Shown here piece by piece: positions 25,809-33,873 of a DNA stretch of 64,000 nt (position 1 is its first letter; each line of letters starts with the position of its first letter). Source of the stretch: MAG-120531 sp002378585 (lineage in GTDB: Bacteria; Bacteroidota; Bacteroidia; Flavobacteriales; Flavobacteriaceae). The notes under the pieces are model-generated. The model was not told where the DNA came from and searched no databases. It saw only the letters and a program-made list of their open reading frames with translations. Both the position numbers and the translations under genes were made by a program. Location of the stretch: contig CALADZ010000074.1 in assembly GCA_937890575.1 (NCBI GenBank), forward strand, positions 1 through 64,000, in the 5' to 3' direction.

Positions 25809-26996
25809 TTAGTCTAGGATTTCAGTTACCTGACCAGCTCCTACAGTTCTACCACCCTCACGGATTGCAAAACGAAGACCAACGCTTAGTGCGATAGGCT
25901 GCAACAAATCTACGTTGATAGTCAAGTTATCACCAGGCATAACCATCTCAACACCAGCTGGTAAGCTGATAGTTCCAGTTACGTCAGTAGTTCTAACATA
26001 GAACTGTGGACGATAGTTGTTGTGGAAAGGAGTGTGACGTCCACCTTCTTCTTTTTTCAAGATATACACCTCAGCTTTGAATTTAGCGTGCGGTTTTACT
26101 GAACCTGACTTACAGATTACCATACCTCTTTTGATATCAGCTTTATCGATACCTCTCAACAAAAGACCTACGTTATCTCCAGCTTCACCTCTATCAAGGA
26201 TTTTGCGGAACATCTCAACTCCTGTAATAGTAGAAGTTAATTTTTCAGCACCCATACCGATGATTTCAACTGCATCTCCAGTGTTTGCCACACCTGTTTC
26301 GATACGACCAGTAGCTACAGTTCCACGACCAGTGATGGTAAATACATCTTCAACAGGCATCAAGAAAGGCTTGTCAACATCACGCTCTGGCATTTCGATC
26401 CAGGTGTCAACAGCTTCCATCAATTGCATTACAGTATCCACCCACTTCTGCTCTCCGTTCAATGCACCAAGTGCAGAACCAGAAATTACTGGACCATTAT
26501 CTCCGTCGTACTCGTAGAAAGAAAGCAATTCTCTTACTTCCATCTCTACCAACTCCAATAACTCAGCATCATCAACCATATCCACTTTGTTCAAGAATAC
26601 AACGATTCTTGGAATACCTACTTGTCTTCCTAGTAGGATGTGTTCTCTAGTTTGTGGCATTGGGCCATCAGTAGCAGCAACTACCAAAATAGCACCGTCC
26701 ATCTGAGCAGCACCAGTAACCATGTTTTTTACGTAATCCGCGTGACCTGGACAGTCAACGTGTGCATAGTGTCTGTTTGCTGTAGAATATTCAACGTGTG
26801 AAGTATTAATCGTAATACCTCTTTCTTTTTCTTCTGGAGCGTTGTCGATAGAATCGAAACTTCTCTTTTCAGAAAGTCCTGCATTGGCCAAAACCGAAGT
26901 AATAGCAGCAGTCAATGTAGTTTTTCCGTGATCTACGTGTCCAATGGTACCGATGTTTAAGTGCGGTTTTGAACGATCGAAATTAGCCTTTGCCAT
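25809..26996 (-). CDS. tuf: Translation elongation factor Tu
   Basis: EF-Tu delivers aminoacyl-tRNA to the ribosome. The 395-residue protein is complete: G1 GHVDHGKT near residue 19, switch I region ERGITINTSHVEY, G3 DCPGHADYVKNM, and NKVD for guanine specificity. Domain 3 carries HTPFHNNYRPQFYVRTTDVTG. The gene follows four tRNAs and precedes tRNA-Trp. Its spacer to the last tRNA (53 bases) has no visible promoter, so it is likely expressed from the tRNA promoter upstream of tRNA-Thr(UGU). Confidence 0.99.
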   Translation of the reverse strand: MAKANFDRSKPHLNIGTIGHVDHGKTTLTAAITSVLANAGLSEKRSFDSIDNAPEEKERGITINTSHVEYSTANRHYAHVDCPGHADYVKNMVTGAAQMDGAILVVAATDGPMPQTREHILLGRQVGIPRIVVFLNKVDMVDDAELLELVEMEVRELLSFYEYDGDNGPVISGSALGALNGEQKWVDTVMQLMEAVDTWIEMPERDVDKPFLMPVEDVFTITGRGTVATGRIETGVANTGDAVEIIGMGAEKLTSTITGVEMFRKILDRGEAGDNVGLLLRGIDKADIKRGMVICKSGSVKPHAKFKAEVYILKKEEGGRHTPFHNNYRPQFYVRTTDVTGTISLPAGVEMVMPGDNLTINVDLLQPIALSVGLRFAIREGGRTVGAGQVTEILD

Positions 26997-27049
26997 GTTA
27001 AATAATTTTAATCTTAGTTTATATTAGTGTATAGTTTATTACGCTATTG

Positions 27050-27121
27050 AGCCAATGACGAGAATTGAACTCGTGACCTCTTCCTTACCAAGGAAGCGCT
27101 CTACCCCTGAGCTACACCGGC
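27050..27121 (-). tRNA. tRNA-Thr (anticodon GGT)
   Basis: The minus-strand cloverleaf has acceptor GCCGGTG against CATTGGC (two G-T pairs), anticodon stem CTTCC/GGAAG with loop TTGGTAA (anticodon GGT), and T arm ACGAG/CTCGT with TTCAATT. Discriminator is T. CCA is not encoded. It is the last of four tRNAs before tuf. Confidence 0.94.
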
Positions 27122-27221
27122 ATTGGTTTTTAAATCCTTAAAAACCGGAAAGGCGCCGTGTAATACACAGCACCGAACAATGCTCAGCATTGAAGGTTTA
27201 GCCCAAGGACTTAAACATTTG

Positions 27222-27294
27222 AGCGGGAGACGAGGTTCGAACTCGCGACATTCAGCTTGGAAGGCTGACGCTCTACCAACTGAGCTACTCCCGC
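27222..27294 (-). tRNA. tRNA-Gly (anticodon TCC)
   Basis: The acceptor stem GCGGGAG pairs perfectly with CTCCCGC. The anticodon stem TCAGC/GCTGA holds loop CTTCCAA (anticodon TCC). The T arm has TTCGAAC. CCA is not encoded. It is third in the tRNA cluster, followed by a 100-base spacer to tRNA-Thr(GGT). Confidence 0.95.
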
Positions 27295-27396
27295 AAAAAA
27301 CAACAAAAAAACGATGCCTTTAGGCGATTTGGGCGACAAAAATAGTACATTTCGTGTAGATATGCAATAATTCGTCGATGAATCAAAGTGATTCAT

Positions 27397-27481
<85 letters not shown>

Positions 27482-27531
27482 TAAGCCTAATTACATCATT
27501 TAAAGAACGTCACAACATCACTGTTGTTTTG

Positions 27532-27605
27532 AGCCGATAGAGGGGCTCGAACCCACGACCTGCTGATTACAAATCAGCTGCTCTAGCCAACTGAGCTACA
27601 TCGGC
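27532..27605 (-). tRNA. tRNA-Thr (anticodon TGT)
   Basis: The acceptor GCCGATG pairs with TATCGGC (one G-T pair). The anticodon stem GCTGA/TCAGC holds loop TTTGTAA (anticodon TGT). The T stem GTGGG/CCCTC contains one T-T mismatch (positions 50 and 64). CCA is not encoded. It is the first gene of the tRNA-tuf transcript. Confidence 0.94.
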
Positions 27606-27624
27606 ATTTACTTTTCTTTTTAAC

Positions 27625-27653
27625 AAAAAAAAGTCCGCTTTTTCAAACGGACT
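27625..27653 (-). terminator. Terminator of hpf, nested with the tRNA promoter
   Basis: In the minus transcript AGTCCG (27653-27648) pairs with CGGACT (27637-27632) across a 10-base loop, followed by seven T (27631-27625). It lies after the hpf stop and before tRNA-Thr(UGU). The upstream arm begins two bases past the -7 box of the tRNA promoter. Confidence 0.8.
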
Positions 27654-27654
27654 G

Positions 27655-27683
27655 CAAATGTAGGGAAATATTTGAGCATTCAA
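27655..27683 (-). promoter_or_regulatory. Promoter of the tRNA-tuf transcript
   Basis: On the minus strand TTG (27683-27681, within TTTTG) is followed by 18 bases and then TACATTTG (27662-27655). This is a two-part Bacteroidota promoter with ideal spacing. Transcription would begin at about 27650-27646, inside the first arm of the hpf terminator. Initiating transcripts therefore lack a complete terminator hairpin. Confidence 0.65.
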
Positions 27684-27700
27684 AATATTTTAAAAAAAAA

Positions 27701-28003
27701 TTACGCCATTTTCCTTCGCTTTTCTTTGAGCTCTTTTAAGATTCGTTCAGCTGAGCTGCAAGCCGTATCAGCCGCCTCCTCAAATGTTTTACACTGTTTA
27801 GTCACCACAATGCTTTCCTTGGGTACATGCACCTTTAATTCCATGATCTTGTTCTCTTTATCTGAGGTATTTTCTACTTTCAAAAACACATCTACATCGA
27901 TCACATGGTCAAAAAAATGCTCCATTTTATGGATACGATTTTGCACAAATTCAATCAAACTTTGATCGGCATTAAAATTGACATCTTGAATGGTTACTTT
28001 CAT
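27701..28003 (-). CDS. hpf: Ribosome hibernation-promoting factor, short form (HPF/RaiA)
   Basis: This 100-residue protein (start at the ATG at 28003) has the S30AE fold: MKVTIQDVNFNADQSLIEFVQNRI at the start, a basic helix and a Lys/Arg-rich end (KELKEKRRKMA). It lacks the C-terminal dimerisation domain of long HPF, so it is the short class that binds in the tRNA channel of idle 30S subunits. It follows xerC by 43 bases and ends at a terminator before the tRNA cluster. Placing a hibernation factor next to tuf and the RNA polymerase block is usual in the phylum. Confidence 0.9.
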   Translation of the reverse strand: MKVTIQDVNFNADQSLIEFVQNRIHKMEHFFDHVIDVDVFLKVENTSDKENKIMELKVHVPKESIVVTKQCKTFEEAADTACSSAERILKELKEKRRKMA

Positions 28004-28046
28004 CACAGAACTATTTAAATGAAACATACACAGCCCTCTGTGGGGA

Positions 28047-28946
28047 CTATTTTTTGGTAGATCTTGGATGTGCTCCTCGATATGATTTTTTTAAATCCTC
28101 AATACTGTTGTGCGTATATACTTGTGTAGCTGCTAGGCTGCTATGCCCTAATAGTTCCTTTACAGAATTTAAGTCTGCACCTGACTGCAAAACATGCGTG
28201 GCAAACGTGTGGCGCAACATATGAGGACTTCTTTTTTCTTTGGAGGTCACTTCACTAAGATAGCGATTTACCAATCGATATACAAATGAATCGGAGAGTT
28301 TTCGACCGTCTGACATGACAAAAAGCGAGTGCGTTTCCTGATGGAGACTCAACTTAGATCTTTGATTCAAGTAGTATTTCAACATAGGGATTAACGACTC
28401 AATCAATGGGACCAAACGCTCTTTATTGCGCTTACCTAGAACTTTTATTTGAGCTCGATCAAGATCCACATCAATCAAGTTAAGTCCGGTCAACTCCGCG
28501 CGACGAATGCCCGTTCCGTATAACAAGGCCAACACTAATCGATTCCGGGATTCATCAAAATCGAGCTGAGTGATCTGACTACCCCATTGATCAAAAAGCG
28601 CATTCATTTCATTAATCGAAAACGGCAAGGATAATTTTGGTCTTGACTTAAGTGATTGATGGACCTCTAAAGGACTTAATGTCAACCATCCTGTCTTCAA
28701 TAAAAATTGATAATATGCCTTCAGAGAGGATATCTTGCGATTAATGGTTTGGTGTTTATTGCCGTGATCCATCAAAAAAACCATCCAGGCCCTAACATGA
28801 ATGTATTGGGCTGAATCAACAGATACCTGATACTGTTCTTGTAAAAACTCGGCAAACGAAGTCAAATCCCTCAAGTAGGCCTTAAGGGTATGAGCAGAAG
28901 CCATTCGCTCCATCAAAAGATAATCTTTGAATGCGTTTAGGGACAT
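28047..28946 (-). CDS. xerC: Tyrosine recombinase XerC
   Basis: This site-specific recombinase resolves chromosome dimers at dif together with XerD. The 299-residue protein has an N-terminal SAM-like core-binding domain and a catalytic domain. The active residues are visible: Arg148 in GTGIRRAEL, Lys172, His242 and Arg245 in HMLRHTFATH, His268 in LLGHSS, and the nucleophile Tyr277 in TQVYTH. The conserved position between rpsU and hpf and the housekeeping length argue against a mobile-element integrase. A near-consensus TTG/TATCTTTC pair lies right before the ATG, but read-through from rpsU is equally likely. Confidence 0.93.
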   Translation of the reverse strand: MSLNAFKDYLLMERMASAHTLKAYLRDLTSFAEFLQEQYQVSVDSAQYIHVRAWMVFLMDHGNKHQTINRKISSLKAYYQFLLKTGWLTLSPLEVHQSLKSRPKLSLPFSINEMNALFDQWGSQITQLDFDESRNRLVLALLYGTGIRRAELTGLNLIDVDLDRAQIKVLGKRNKERLVPLIESLIPMLKYYLNQRSKLSLHQETHSLFVMSDGRKLSDSFVYRLVNRYLSEVTSKEKRSPHMLRHTFATHVLQSGADLNSVKELLGHSSLAATQVYTHNSIEDLKKSYRGAHPRSTKK

Positions 28947-28975
28947 ACTGAAAGATAGTGAAAACCAGTAAAAAC

Positions 28976-29000
28976 AAAAAAGTCCCGAGGCCGGGACTTT
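28976..29000 (-). terminator. Terminator of rpsU
   Basis: A perfect 9-bp stem pairs AAAGTCCCG (28979-28987) with CGGGACTTT (28992-29000) with loop AGGC. On the minus strand it is followed by five or more T. It lies 31 bases after the rpsU stop and 30 bases before the xerC start. Confidence 0.85.
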
Positions 29001-29031
29001 ATGTCAATCACATCAAATGTGGTTAAGGAGA

Positions 29032-29226
29032 CTATAGATCTGCTTGATCTCTTAAGTTCTGGATGTATGCAGCCTTCTGAACTTGCTTTCTTTTAGTTAC
29101 TGAAGGTTTTGTAAACTGCTGACGATCTCTCAATTGGCGCATTGTGCCAGTTTTGTCAAACTTTCTCTTGAAACGTTTAAGCGCTCTATCGATATTCTCT
29201 CCTTCTTTGATGGGTATAATTAACAT
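29032..29226 (-). CDS. rpsU: 30S ribosomal protein S21 (bS21)
   Basis: The 64-residue bS21 sits at the 30S platform next to the 3' end of 16S rRNA. It opens MLIIPIKEGENIDRALKRFK and is strongly basic. Residue 54 is tyrosine (in KAAYIQN). In structures of Bacteroidota ribosomes, as I recall, this tyrosine of bS21 with bS18 and bS6 holds the anti-Shine-Dalgarno sequence out of use. The gene is preceded by a strong Shine-Dalgarno sequence (see the site at 29235), which fits autoregulation of bS21. It has its own promoter and terminator. Confidence 0.97.
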   Translation of the reverse strand: MLIIPIKEGENIDRALKRFKRKFDKTGTMRQLRDRQQFTKPSVTKRKQVQKAAYIQNLRDQADL

Positions 29227-29234
29227 AAGACGAA

Positions 29235-29242
29235 CCTCCTTT
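29235..29242 (-). promoter_or_regulatory. Strong Shine-Dalgarno sequence of rpsU
   Basis: The minus strand reads AAAGGAGG, then eight bases, then the rpsU ATG. This is an optimal extended Shine-Dalgarno sequence at optimal spacing. Most start codons in this window lack any such sequence, so it stands out and probably serves bS21 autoregulation. Confidence 0.85.
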
Positions 29243-29261
29243 CTTTATAGTTTTAGGATTG

Positions 29262-29289
29262 CAAATATAAACGTTTCTTGGATATTCAA
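29262..29289 (-). promoter_or_regulatory. Promoter of rpsU
   Basis: On the minus strand TTG (29289-29287), 17 bases, then TATATTTG (29269-29262). Both elements match the Bacteroidota consensus. The expected 5' leader is about 30 bases and contains the Shine-Dalgarno site. Confidence 0.65.
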
Positions 29290-29294
29290 TCCTA

Positions 29295-30452
29295 CTATTT
29301 CAAAATATTTCTGGAAATCACCAACTTCTGAATTTCAGAGGTCCCCTCACCTATAGTACAGAGTTTTGCGTCTCTATAATATTTCTCTACAGGAAAATCC
29401 TTGGTATATCCATAACCTCCAAATATCTGAATCGCCTCAGTAGCCACGCGTACACACATCTCTGAAGCGTATAGCTTGCACATGGCCCCTATTTGCGTCA
29501 TGGGTTGTTTGGCATTTTTTAGCGCAGCTGCCTTGTGAGTCATCAAACTAGCCGCCTCAATTTCTGTAGCCATATCAGCTAACTTAAATGAAATACCTTG
29601 GAAAGAACTGATAGGTTGACCAAATTGGTGGCGTTCACCAGCATATTTTAAAGCTGCCTCAAAAGCTCCCAAACCAATACCTAAAGAAAGTGCGGCAATG
29701 GAGATTCTACCGCCATCCAAAATAGCTAAGCTCTGCTTAAAGCCTTCTCCAACGGCACCCAGTCGGTGGCTATCAGGAATAACACATTGGTCAAAAACCA
29801 TTTCCGCCGTCTCAGAAGCCCTCATACCTAACTTATCTTCCTTCTTACCAGCGCTAAAGCCCGGCGTGCCCCTTTCTACCACAAATGCAGTAGCGTTATT
29901 TTTAGCGCCTTTTTCTCCAGTTCTGGCAATGACAACGGCTACTTGTCCCGTTGCTCCATGGGTGATGAAATTTTTTGTCCCGTTAAGCACCCAATGGTCT
30001 CCTTGTTTAACAGCCGTGGTACTCATGGAACCAGCGTCAGATCCGGTATTGTGTTCCGTGAGTCCCCAAGCACCGATCCATTGACCAGAAGCTAGTTTTG
30101 GAATCCACTTTTGCTTTTGTACTTCATCACCAAAAGATAATATATGGTTGGTACACAATGAATTGTGCGCCGCAATAGACAATCCGATTGAAGGATCAAC
30201 CTTGGATATTTCTTCAACAATGGCGATGTATTCATGGTACCCCAATCCAGATCCTCCATATTGCTCTGGAACTAGAATCCCCATAAAACCAAGTTCACCT
30301 GCCTTTTGAAGTACATCTAATGGCAAATGTTGTTTTTCATCCCAAATCCGAACATGAGGAGCGATAAATTGCTGGGCAAAATCTTTGGCTGCTTCAGCGA
30401 CCATTGTTTGTGTATCTGTGTAGTGAAATCCAATGGGTTGTGGTAGACTCAT
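29295..30452 (-). CDS. Acyl-CoA dehydrogenase
   Basis: This FAD enzyme introduces a double bond in acyl-CoA during beta-oxidation or branched-chain amino-acid degradation. It has 385 residues from the ATG at 30452; upstream in-frame residues are not family-like. The family signatures are GAWGLTEHNTGSDAGSM (flavin and acyl binding), the second domain GVPLS-like segment, and QIFGGYGYTKDFPVEKYYRDAK at the end. The catalytic glutamate is expected in IGEGTSEIQ. Substrate chain length cannot be set. It is last in the run AGCS carrier, HhH protein, dehydrogenase, all on the minus strand. Confidence 0.92.
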   Translation of the reverse strand: MSLPQPIGFHYTDTQTMVAEAAKDFAQQFIAPHVRIWDEKQHLPLDVLQKAGELGFMGILVPEQYGGSGLGYHEYIAIVEEISKVDPSIGLSIAAHNSLCTNHILSFGDEVQKQKWIPKLASGQWIGAWGLTEHNTGSDAGSMSTTAVKQGDHWVLNGTKNFITHGATGQVAVVIARTGEKGAKNNATAFVVERGTPGFSAGKKEDKLGMRASETAEMVFDQCVIPDSHRLGAVGEGFKQSLAILDGGRISIAALSLGIGLGAFEAALKYAGERHQFGQPISSFQGISFKLADMATEIEAASLMTHKAAALKNAKQPMTQIGAMCKLYASEMCVRVATEAIQIFGGYGYTKDFPVEKYYRDAKLCTIGEGTSEIQKLVISRNILK

Positions 30453-30511
30453 ATATGTGATCTGTATTTTGTTTATCCTTAAGCAAAAAAGATGAAACAA
30501 AAATACATCCT

Positions 30512-30949
30512 TTATTGGTTAGTCAAGTAAAAATAATCAAAAAGTCTGAGTACAACGACACTGTCCAACCCATACACTTTGTATAACTGGCTTTCCTTCT
30601 TGTACCCTCCGAGCGCCTCTCTATAATTAATGATACGTTGAGACAATACCGGACCAATACCGTGTACCGGCAGTAAATCTTCTGCCTTGGCCAAATTCAA
30701 GTCCTTTTTAACAACGACTTTATTGGCTTTTATGGGTACATGGACCTCTTTTTGCAGACGAAATTCTCGAGCATCACGTTCAACGGATAAGTTGGTGGGC
30801 ACCTCAACTGTCCATGGAGGTATCGCGGGTGCTATGGGGTACTCAGGCATGAAATCAAGTAAACTAAAGAACTCAACCGTTAAACCGAAAAATAACAAAA
30901 GAAAAACCCCTTTTTGCTGATGTAAAGACCAAGCCAAAAGGGGTTTCAT
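30512..30949 (-). CDS. Membrane-anchored helix-hairpin-helix protein (ComEA-like)
   Basis: The 145-residue protein has one N-terminal hydrophobic segment (about residues 15-34). After a Pro-rich linker, a C-terminal double helix-hairpin-helix domain starts at about residue 83: DLNLAKAEDLLPVHGIGPVLSQRIINYRE, then YKKESQLYKVYGLD. HhH motifs bind DNA through the GIG hairpins. The architecture resembles ComEA, the DNA receptor of natural competence. No other competence gene is in the window, so the role remains open. It is close to the AGCS gene (18 bases). Confidence 0.8.
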   Translation of the reverse strand: MKPLLAWSLHQQKGVFLLLFFGLTVEFFSLLDFMPEYPIAPAIPPWTVEVPTNLSVERDAREFRLQKEVHVPIKANKVVVKKDLNLAKAEDLLPVHGIGPVLSQRIINYREALGGYKKESQLYKVYGLDSVVVLRLFDYFYLTNQ

Positions 30950-30967
30950 GGGTATGTTTTTTTAAAA

Positions 30968-32548
30968 TTAACTCAATTGCGCCTCTTTGATAGCACTGAC
31001 ATATCTTTTTAATTCTTTTTGAACTTTGGGGAAAAGCAAAAGAAGGCCAATCATATTCGGAAACACTAAAGCTAGTATCATCGCATCTGAAAACTTGATC
31101 ACTGCGTCGAGTGTGGCGCCTGCACCAATGACAATAAATGTTAGGAACAACACTTTGTATACCACATCGGCTACTCTACCGCGTCCAAATAAATATTTCC
31201 AAGCTTGAAGTCCATAGTAAGACCAGGATATCATGGTTGAGAAGGCAAACAAAACTATCGCAAAGGTAAGCACATACCTAAATCCAGGAATAACAGAGTC
31301 GTAGGCCATAGATGTCAGATCCACACCACCTATATAGTTTCCGGTAGCATTTAACTGAACTGTGCTGCCTACGGCATTACCGTAATCAAAGGCATTGACA
31401 TCCATATTGAAGAAAATAATCACCAAAGCAGTCATCGTACAAATGACTACTGTATCAATGAAGGGTTCTAAAAGGGCTACTACTCCCTCACTAGCTGCGT
31501 ACTTGGTTTTCACAGCAGAATGTGCAATCGCTGCTGAACCTGCACCCGCTTCATTTGAAAATGCGGCACGTTGAAATCCGACAATAATCACTCCTACAAT
31601 CCCGCCTAAACCAGCTTGTGGGGTAAAGGCCCCCTCAAAAATCATGGTAAAAGCTGGGCCCACATATTGGATGTTGGCAAAAATGATGACCAGTGAAGCC
31701 AAAATATATAGCCCCGCCATAAACGGAACAATTTTCTCCGTAACCTTAGCGATTTGCTTGATACCGCCGATGATCACAATACCCACCAATACGGCCAATA
31801 TCAACCCAATGATCACCCCTATGGAACCACCTTCGAGGTTAAACATAGAAATTATTTGAACAGTAGCTTGATTTGACTGGAAGGCATTGCCACCACCAAA
31901 AGAGGCACCTACACAAAGCACAGCAAACAACACACCTAGAAACTTACCGATCTGTTTCCAGCCTAGTTCATTCAGACCGCGGGATAAATAGTACATAGGT
32001 CCTCCATACACCACTCCGTTTTGATCTACATCTCTGTATTTCACACCTAATGTGCACTCAACAAATTTTGAAGACATCCCGATTAAGCCGCAGACAATCA
32101 TCCAAAAAGTAGCTCCTGGACCACCCATGGCAATAGCTACTGCAACGCCAGCGATATTCCCTAAGCCCACCGTACCTGAAACTGCGGTGGCCAAGGCCTG
32201 AAAATGACTTACTTCTCCGTCTTTGTCCTCAGGTGTAGAGTTTTTGGGATCGTGATCCACTGCATCGTATTTGCCTCTCACTGTGCGCAAGGCGAGTCCA
32301 AACTGAGAAACACTGGGAAACTTAAAGTAAATAGTAAAGAATGTGGCGCCCCCGATTAAGAGCAACAGAACAAAAGGAACATTCATTGGGCCGACAGGAA
32401 CAGTGGTTAGTACTAATGATTCCCACCAAGTAGCTATAGGCATAAATGCATCATTCACGCGTTCATCTAGGCCTTTTTCAACTTCTTGCGCCCAAGTGGT
32501 TAGTGGAAGTGCAAAAAGCAAAAAAGCCAGCAATCTAAATTTGTTCAT
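30968..32548 (-). CDS. Alanine/glycine:cation symporter family protein (AGCS)
   Basis: This is a sodium-coupled amino-acid importer with about 11 membrane helices (526 residues from the ATG at 32548). It carries the family hallmark segments GLGNIAGVAVAIAMGGPGATFWM and GFQRAAFSNEAGAGSAAIAHSAVKT. An N-terminal signal-like stretch (LLAFLLFALPLTTWAQ), followed by a short periplasmic segment, precedes the first core helix; this extension is common in Bacteroidota homologues. The specificity (alanine, glycine or serine) is not readable. It lies upstream of the HhH and acyl-CoA dehydrogenase genes and 95 bases after the potassium channel gene. Confidence 0.92.
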   Translation of the reverse strand: MNKFRLLAFLLFALPLTTWAQEVEKGLDERVNDAFMPIATWWESLVLTTVPVGPMNVPFVLLLLIGGATFFTIYFKFPSVSQFGLALRTVRGKYDAVDHDPKNSTPEDKDGEVSHFQALATAVSGTVGLGNIAGVAVAIAMGGPGATFWMIVCGLIGMSSKFVECTLGVKYRDVDQNGVVYGGPMYYLSRGLNELGWKQIGKFLGVLFAVLCVGASFGGGNAFQSNQATVQIISMFNLEGGSIGVIIGLILAVLVGIVIIGGIKQIAKVTEKIVPFMAGLYILASLVIIFANIQYVGPAFTMIFEGAFTPQAGLGGIVGVIIVGFQRAAFSNEAGAGSAAIAHSAVKTKYAASEGVVALLEPFIDTVVICTMTALVIIFFNMDVNAFDYGNAVGSTVQLNATGNYIGGVDLTSMAYDSVIPGFRYVLTFAIVLFAFSTMISWSYYGLQAWKYLFGRGRVADVVYKVLFLTFIVIGAGATLDAVIKFSDAMILALVFPNMIGLLLLFPKVQKELKRYVSAIKEAQLS

Positions 32549-32643
32549 GGAGTTTTGGATTAGTTTCGTTTTGAACGAGCAATATCCAAAAAAAAATCCG
32601 AGCAATCAAATTATCGCGCAGAAAGGCAGAAATTGTCAGCCGA

Positions 32644-33648
32644 CTAAAAACTGAACACTTGATGCAAGGCATCTATCTGTTCCGAACGCCCCAAAACAAT
32701 GATCTTTCCTTTGGGATCCAACAACTGGTCCGCTTCTGGATTGATGATGTATTGGCCCGATTCAGAGATGTAACCAATAACAGTACAACCGGTTTTATGA
32801 CGCAGATTTAAGTCCCTTAGGGTGGATGCACCCCGTTCATCGATCATCGTGTCCAGGGAAATTTCCACCAAGTTAGTTTTCTCTTTACCACCCATTCCCA
32901 AACGATCCATAAAAGTAATCAGATCCGGATCAGCCACCAGCGAAGCCATGTGATCCCCCCCTATGCGCTCAGGAAGTACTACTTGATCCGCTCCAGCCAA
33001 GGTTAGTTTTTTACAAGCTGAGGGATCCGACGCTCGGCTGATAATAACCAATTTAGGGTTCAATTGACGTGCAGAAAGCACCAAATACAAGTTGGATGCA
33101 TCATCGGGCAATGCAGCGATTAAGTATCCTGCACGCTCTATTCCAGCCGTGAGTAATACGTCGTCATCATTGGCATCCCCCTGAATAAAAACAATGTCTT
33201 TCCCTATGCGTTGTGCTACTGACTCATTCTTGTCAATTACCACAAACGGCATATGAAATGACTGAAGTTTGGCCGCTACTTGCGCCCCATTTCTTCCATA
33301 TCCGCAAATAATTACCTGTTTCTCCATCCGCCTAATTATTTTGGTTAGTTTCTTTTTTCTGAGTTGCAAAAGCGTATTGTTGGCCAACAGTTCTTCCGTG
33401 ATAGCGCGGAGCGAAAAACCGATGATGAACAAACTAGCCAGCAGCAGGAACATAGTGAAAATTCTCCCCGCGGGGCCCAGAGGGGTGATTTCTCCATACC
33501 CCACAGTGGTCACCGTAATCACGGACATGTATAAAGCATCCAGCCACTTGAAATCTGAAATGTATCTGTAGCCCAACATACCCATGAATATCAATGTATT
33601 GAGCAAGACTACTGAAAGCCAAATTTTAGATTTGAAAAAATCTTTCAT
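32644..33648 (-). CDS. Two-helix potassium channel with RCK (TrkA-N/TrkA-C) domains
   Basis: The 334-residue protein has two membrane helices around the selectivity filter TTVGYG (47-52), which defines a MthK/KtrAB-type potassium channel. A cytosolic RCK domain follows, with an NAD-type Rossmann motif GYGRNG (116-121). The TrkA-C domain forms the last 90 residues. In homologues RCK gating responds to calcium, nucleotides or c-di-AMP; the ligand here is unknown. The start is only three bases after the PspC-like gene stop, so the two form one unit with the rhodanese gene. Confidence 0.9.
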   Translation of the reverse strand: MKDFFKSKIWLSVVLLNTLIFMGMLGYRYISDFKWLDALYMSVITVTTVGYGEITPLGPAGRIFTMFLLLASLFIIGFSLRAITEELLANNTLLQLRKKKLTKIIRRMEKQVIICGYGRNGAQVAAKLQSFHMPFVVIDKNESVAQRIGKDIVFIQGDANDDDVLLTAGIERAGYLIAALPDDASNLYLVLSARQLNPKLVIISRASDPSACKKLTLAGADQVVLPERIGGDHMASLVADPDLITFMDRLGMGGKEKTNLVEISLDTMIDERGASTLRDLNLRHKTGCTVIGYISESGQYIINPEADQLLDPKGKIIVLGRSEQIDALHQVFSF

Positions 33649-33651
33649 GGG

Positions 33652-33873
33652 CTACAGATCAAATACTGAGGTTCTTTTCGCGTGAAATAGATCTTTGATT
33701 TTCATCACCACACCTATAAATAGGTAAAGTGCAAATCCTGCACCCAAGGTCATAAAACTGAAATAGATAAACATCACACGCATCAGTCGGGTACGAATAC
33801 CTAACCGTTCTCCTAATCGCTGAGCAATGCGAAAACCAAACTTCTGAAAAAAATGAATTAGATTGACCAGCAT
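33652..33873 (-). CDS. Small PspC-domain membrane protein
   Basis: This 73-residue protein (ATG at 33873) carries a PspC domain: a basic amphipathic start (FQKFGFRIAQRLGERLGIRTRLMRV), one membrane span (MFIYFSFMTLGAGFALYLFIGVV) and the ending RTSVFDL, which I recognise from short Bacteroidota PspC proteins. PspC proteins respond to envelope stress. The start codon shares its first A with the rhodanese stop (TAATG at 33873-33875), and the next gene is three bases downstream, so it is coupled to the potassium channel. It may tune the channel or signal envelope stress; that is inference. Confidence 0.8.
   Translation of the reverse strand: MLVNLIHFFQKFGFRIAQRLGERLGIRTRLMRVMFIYFSFMTLGAGFALYLFIGVVMKIKDLFHAKRTSVFDL

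Noticed and set aside
27122..27221. The 100-base spacer between tRNA-Gly and tRNA-Thr(GGT) as a small RNA gene
   Set aside because: I see no promoter box, conserved structure or terminator; it is probably only precursor spacer.
28047..28946. Tyrosine recombinase as a sign of a mobile element or integron
   Set aside because: It is the housekeeping XerC: it lies in the usual rpsU-xerC-hpf setting, has XerC length, and no attachment repeats, cargo genes or second recombinase are near.
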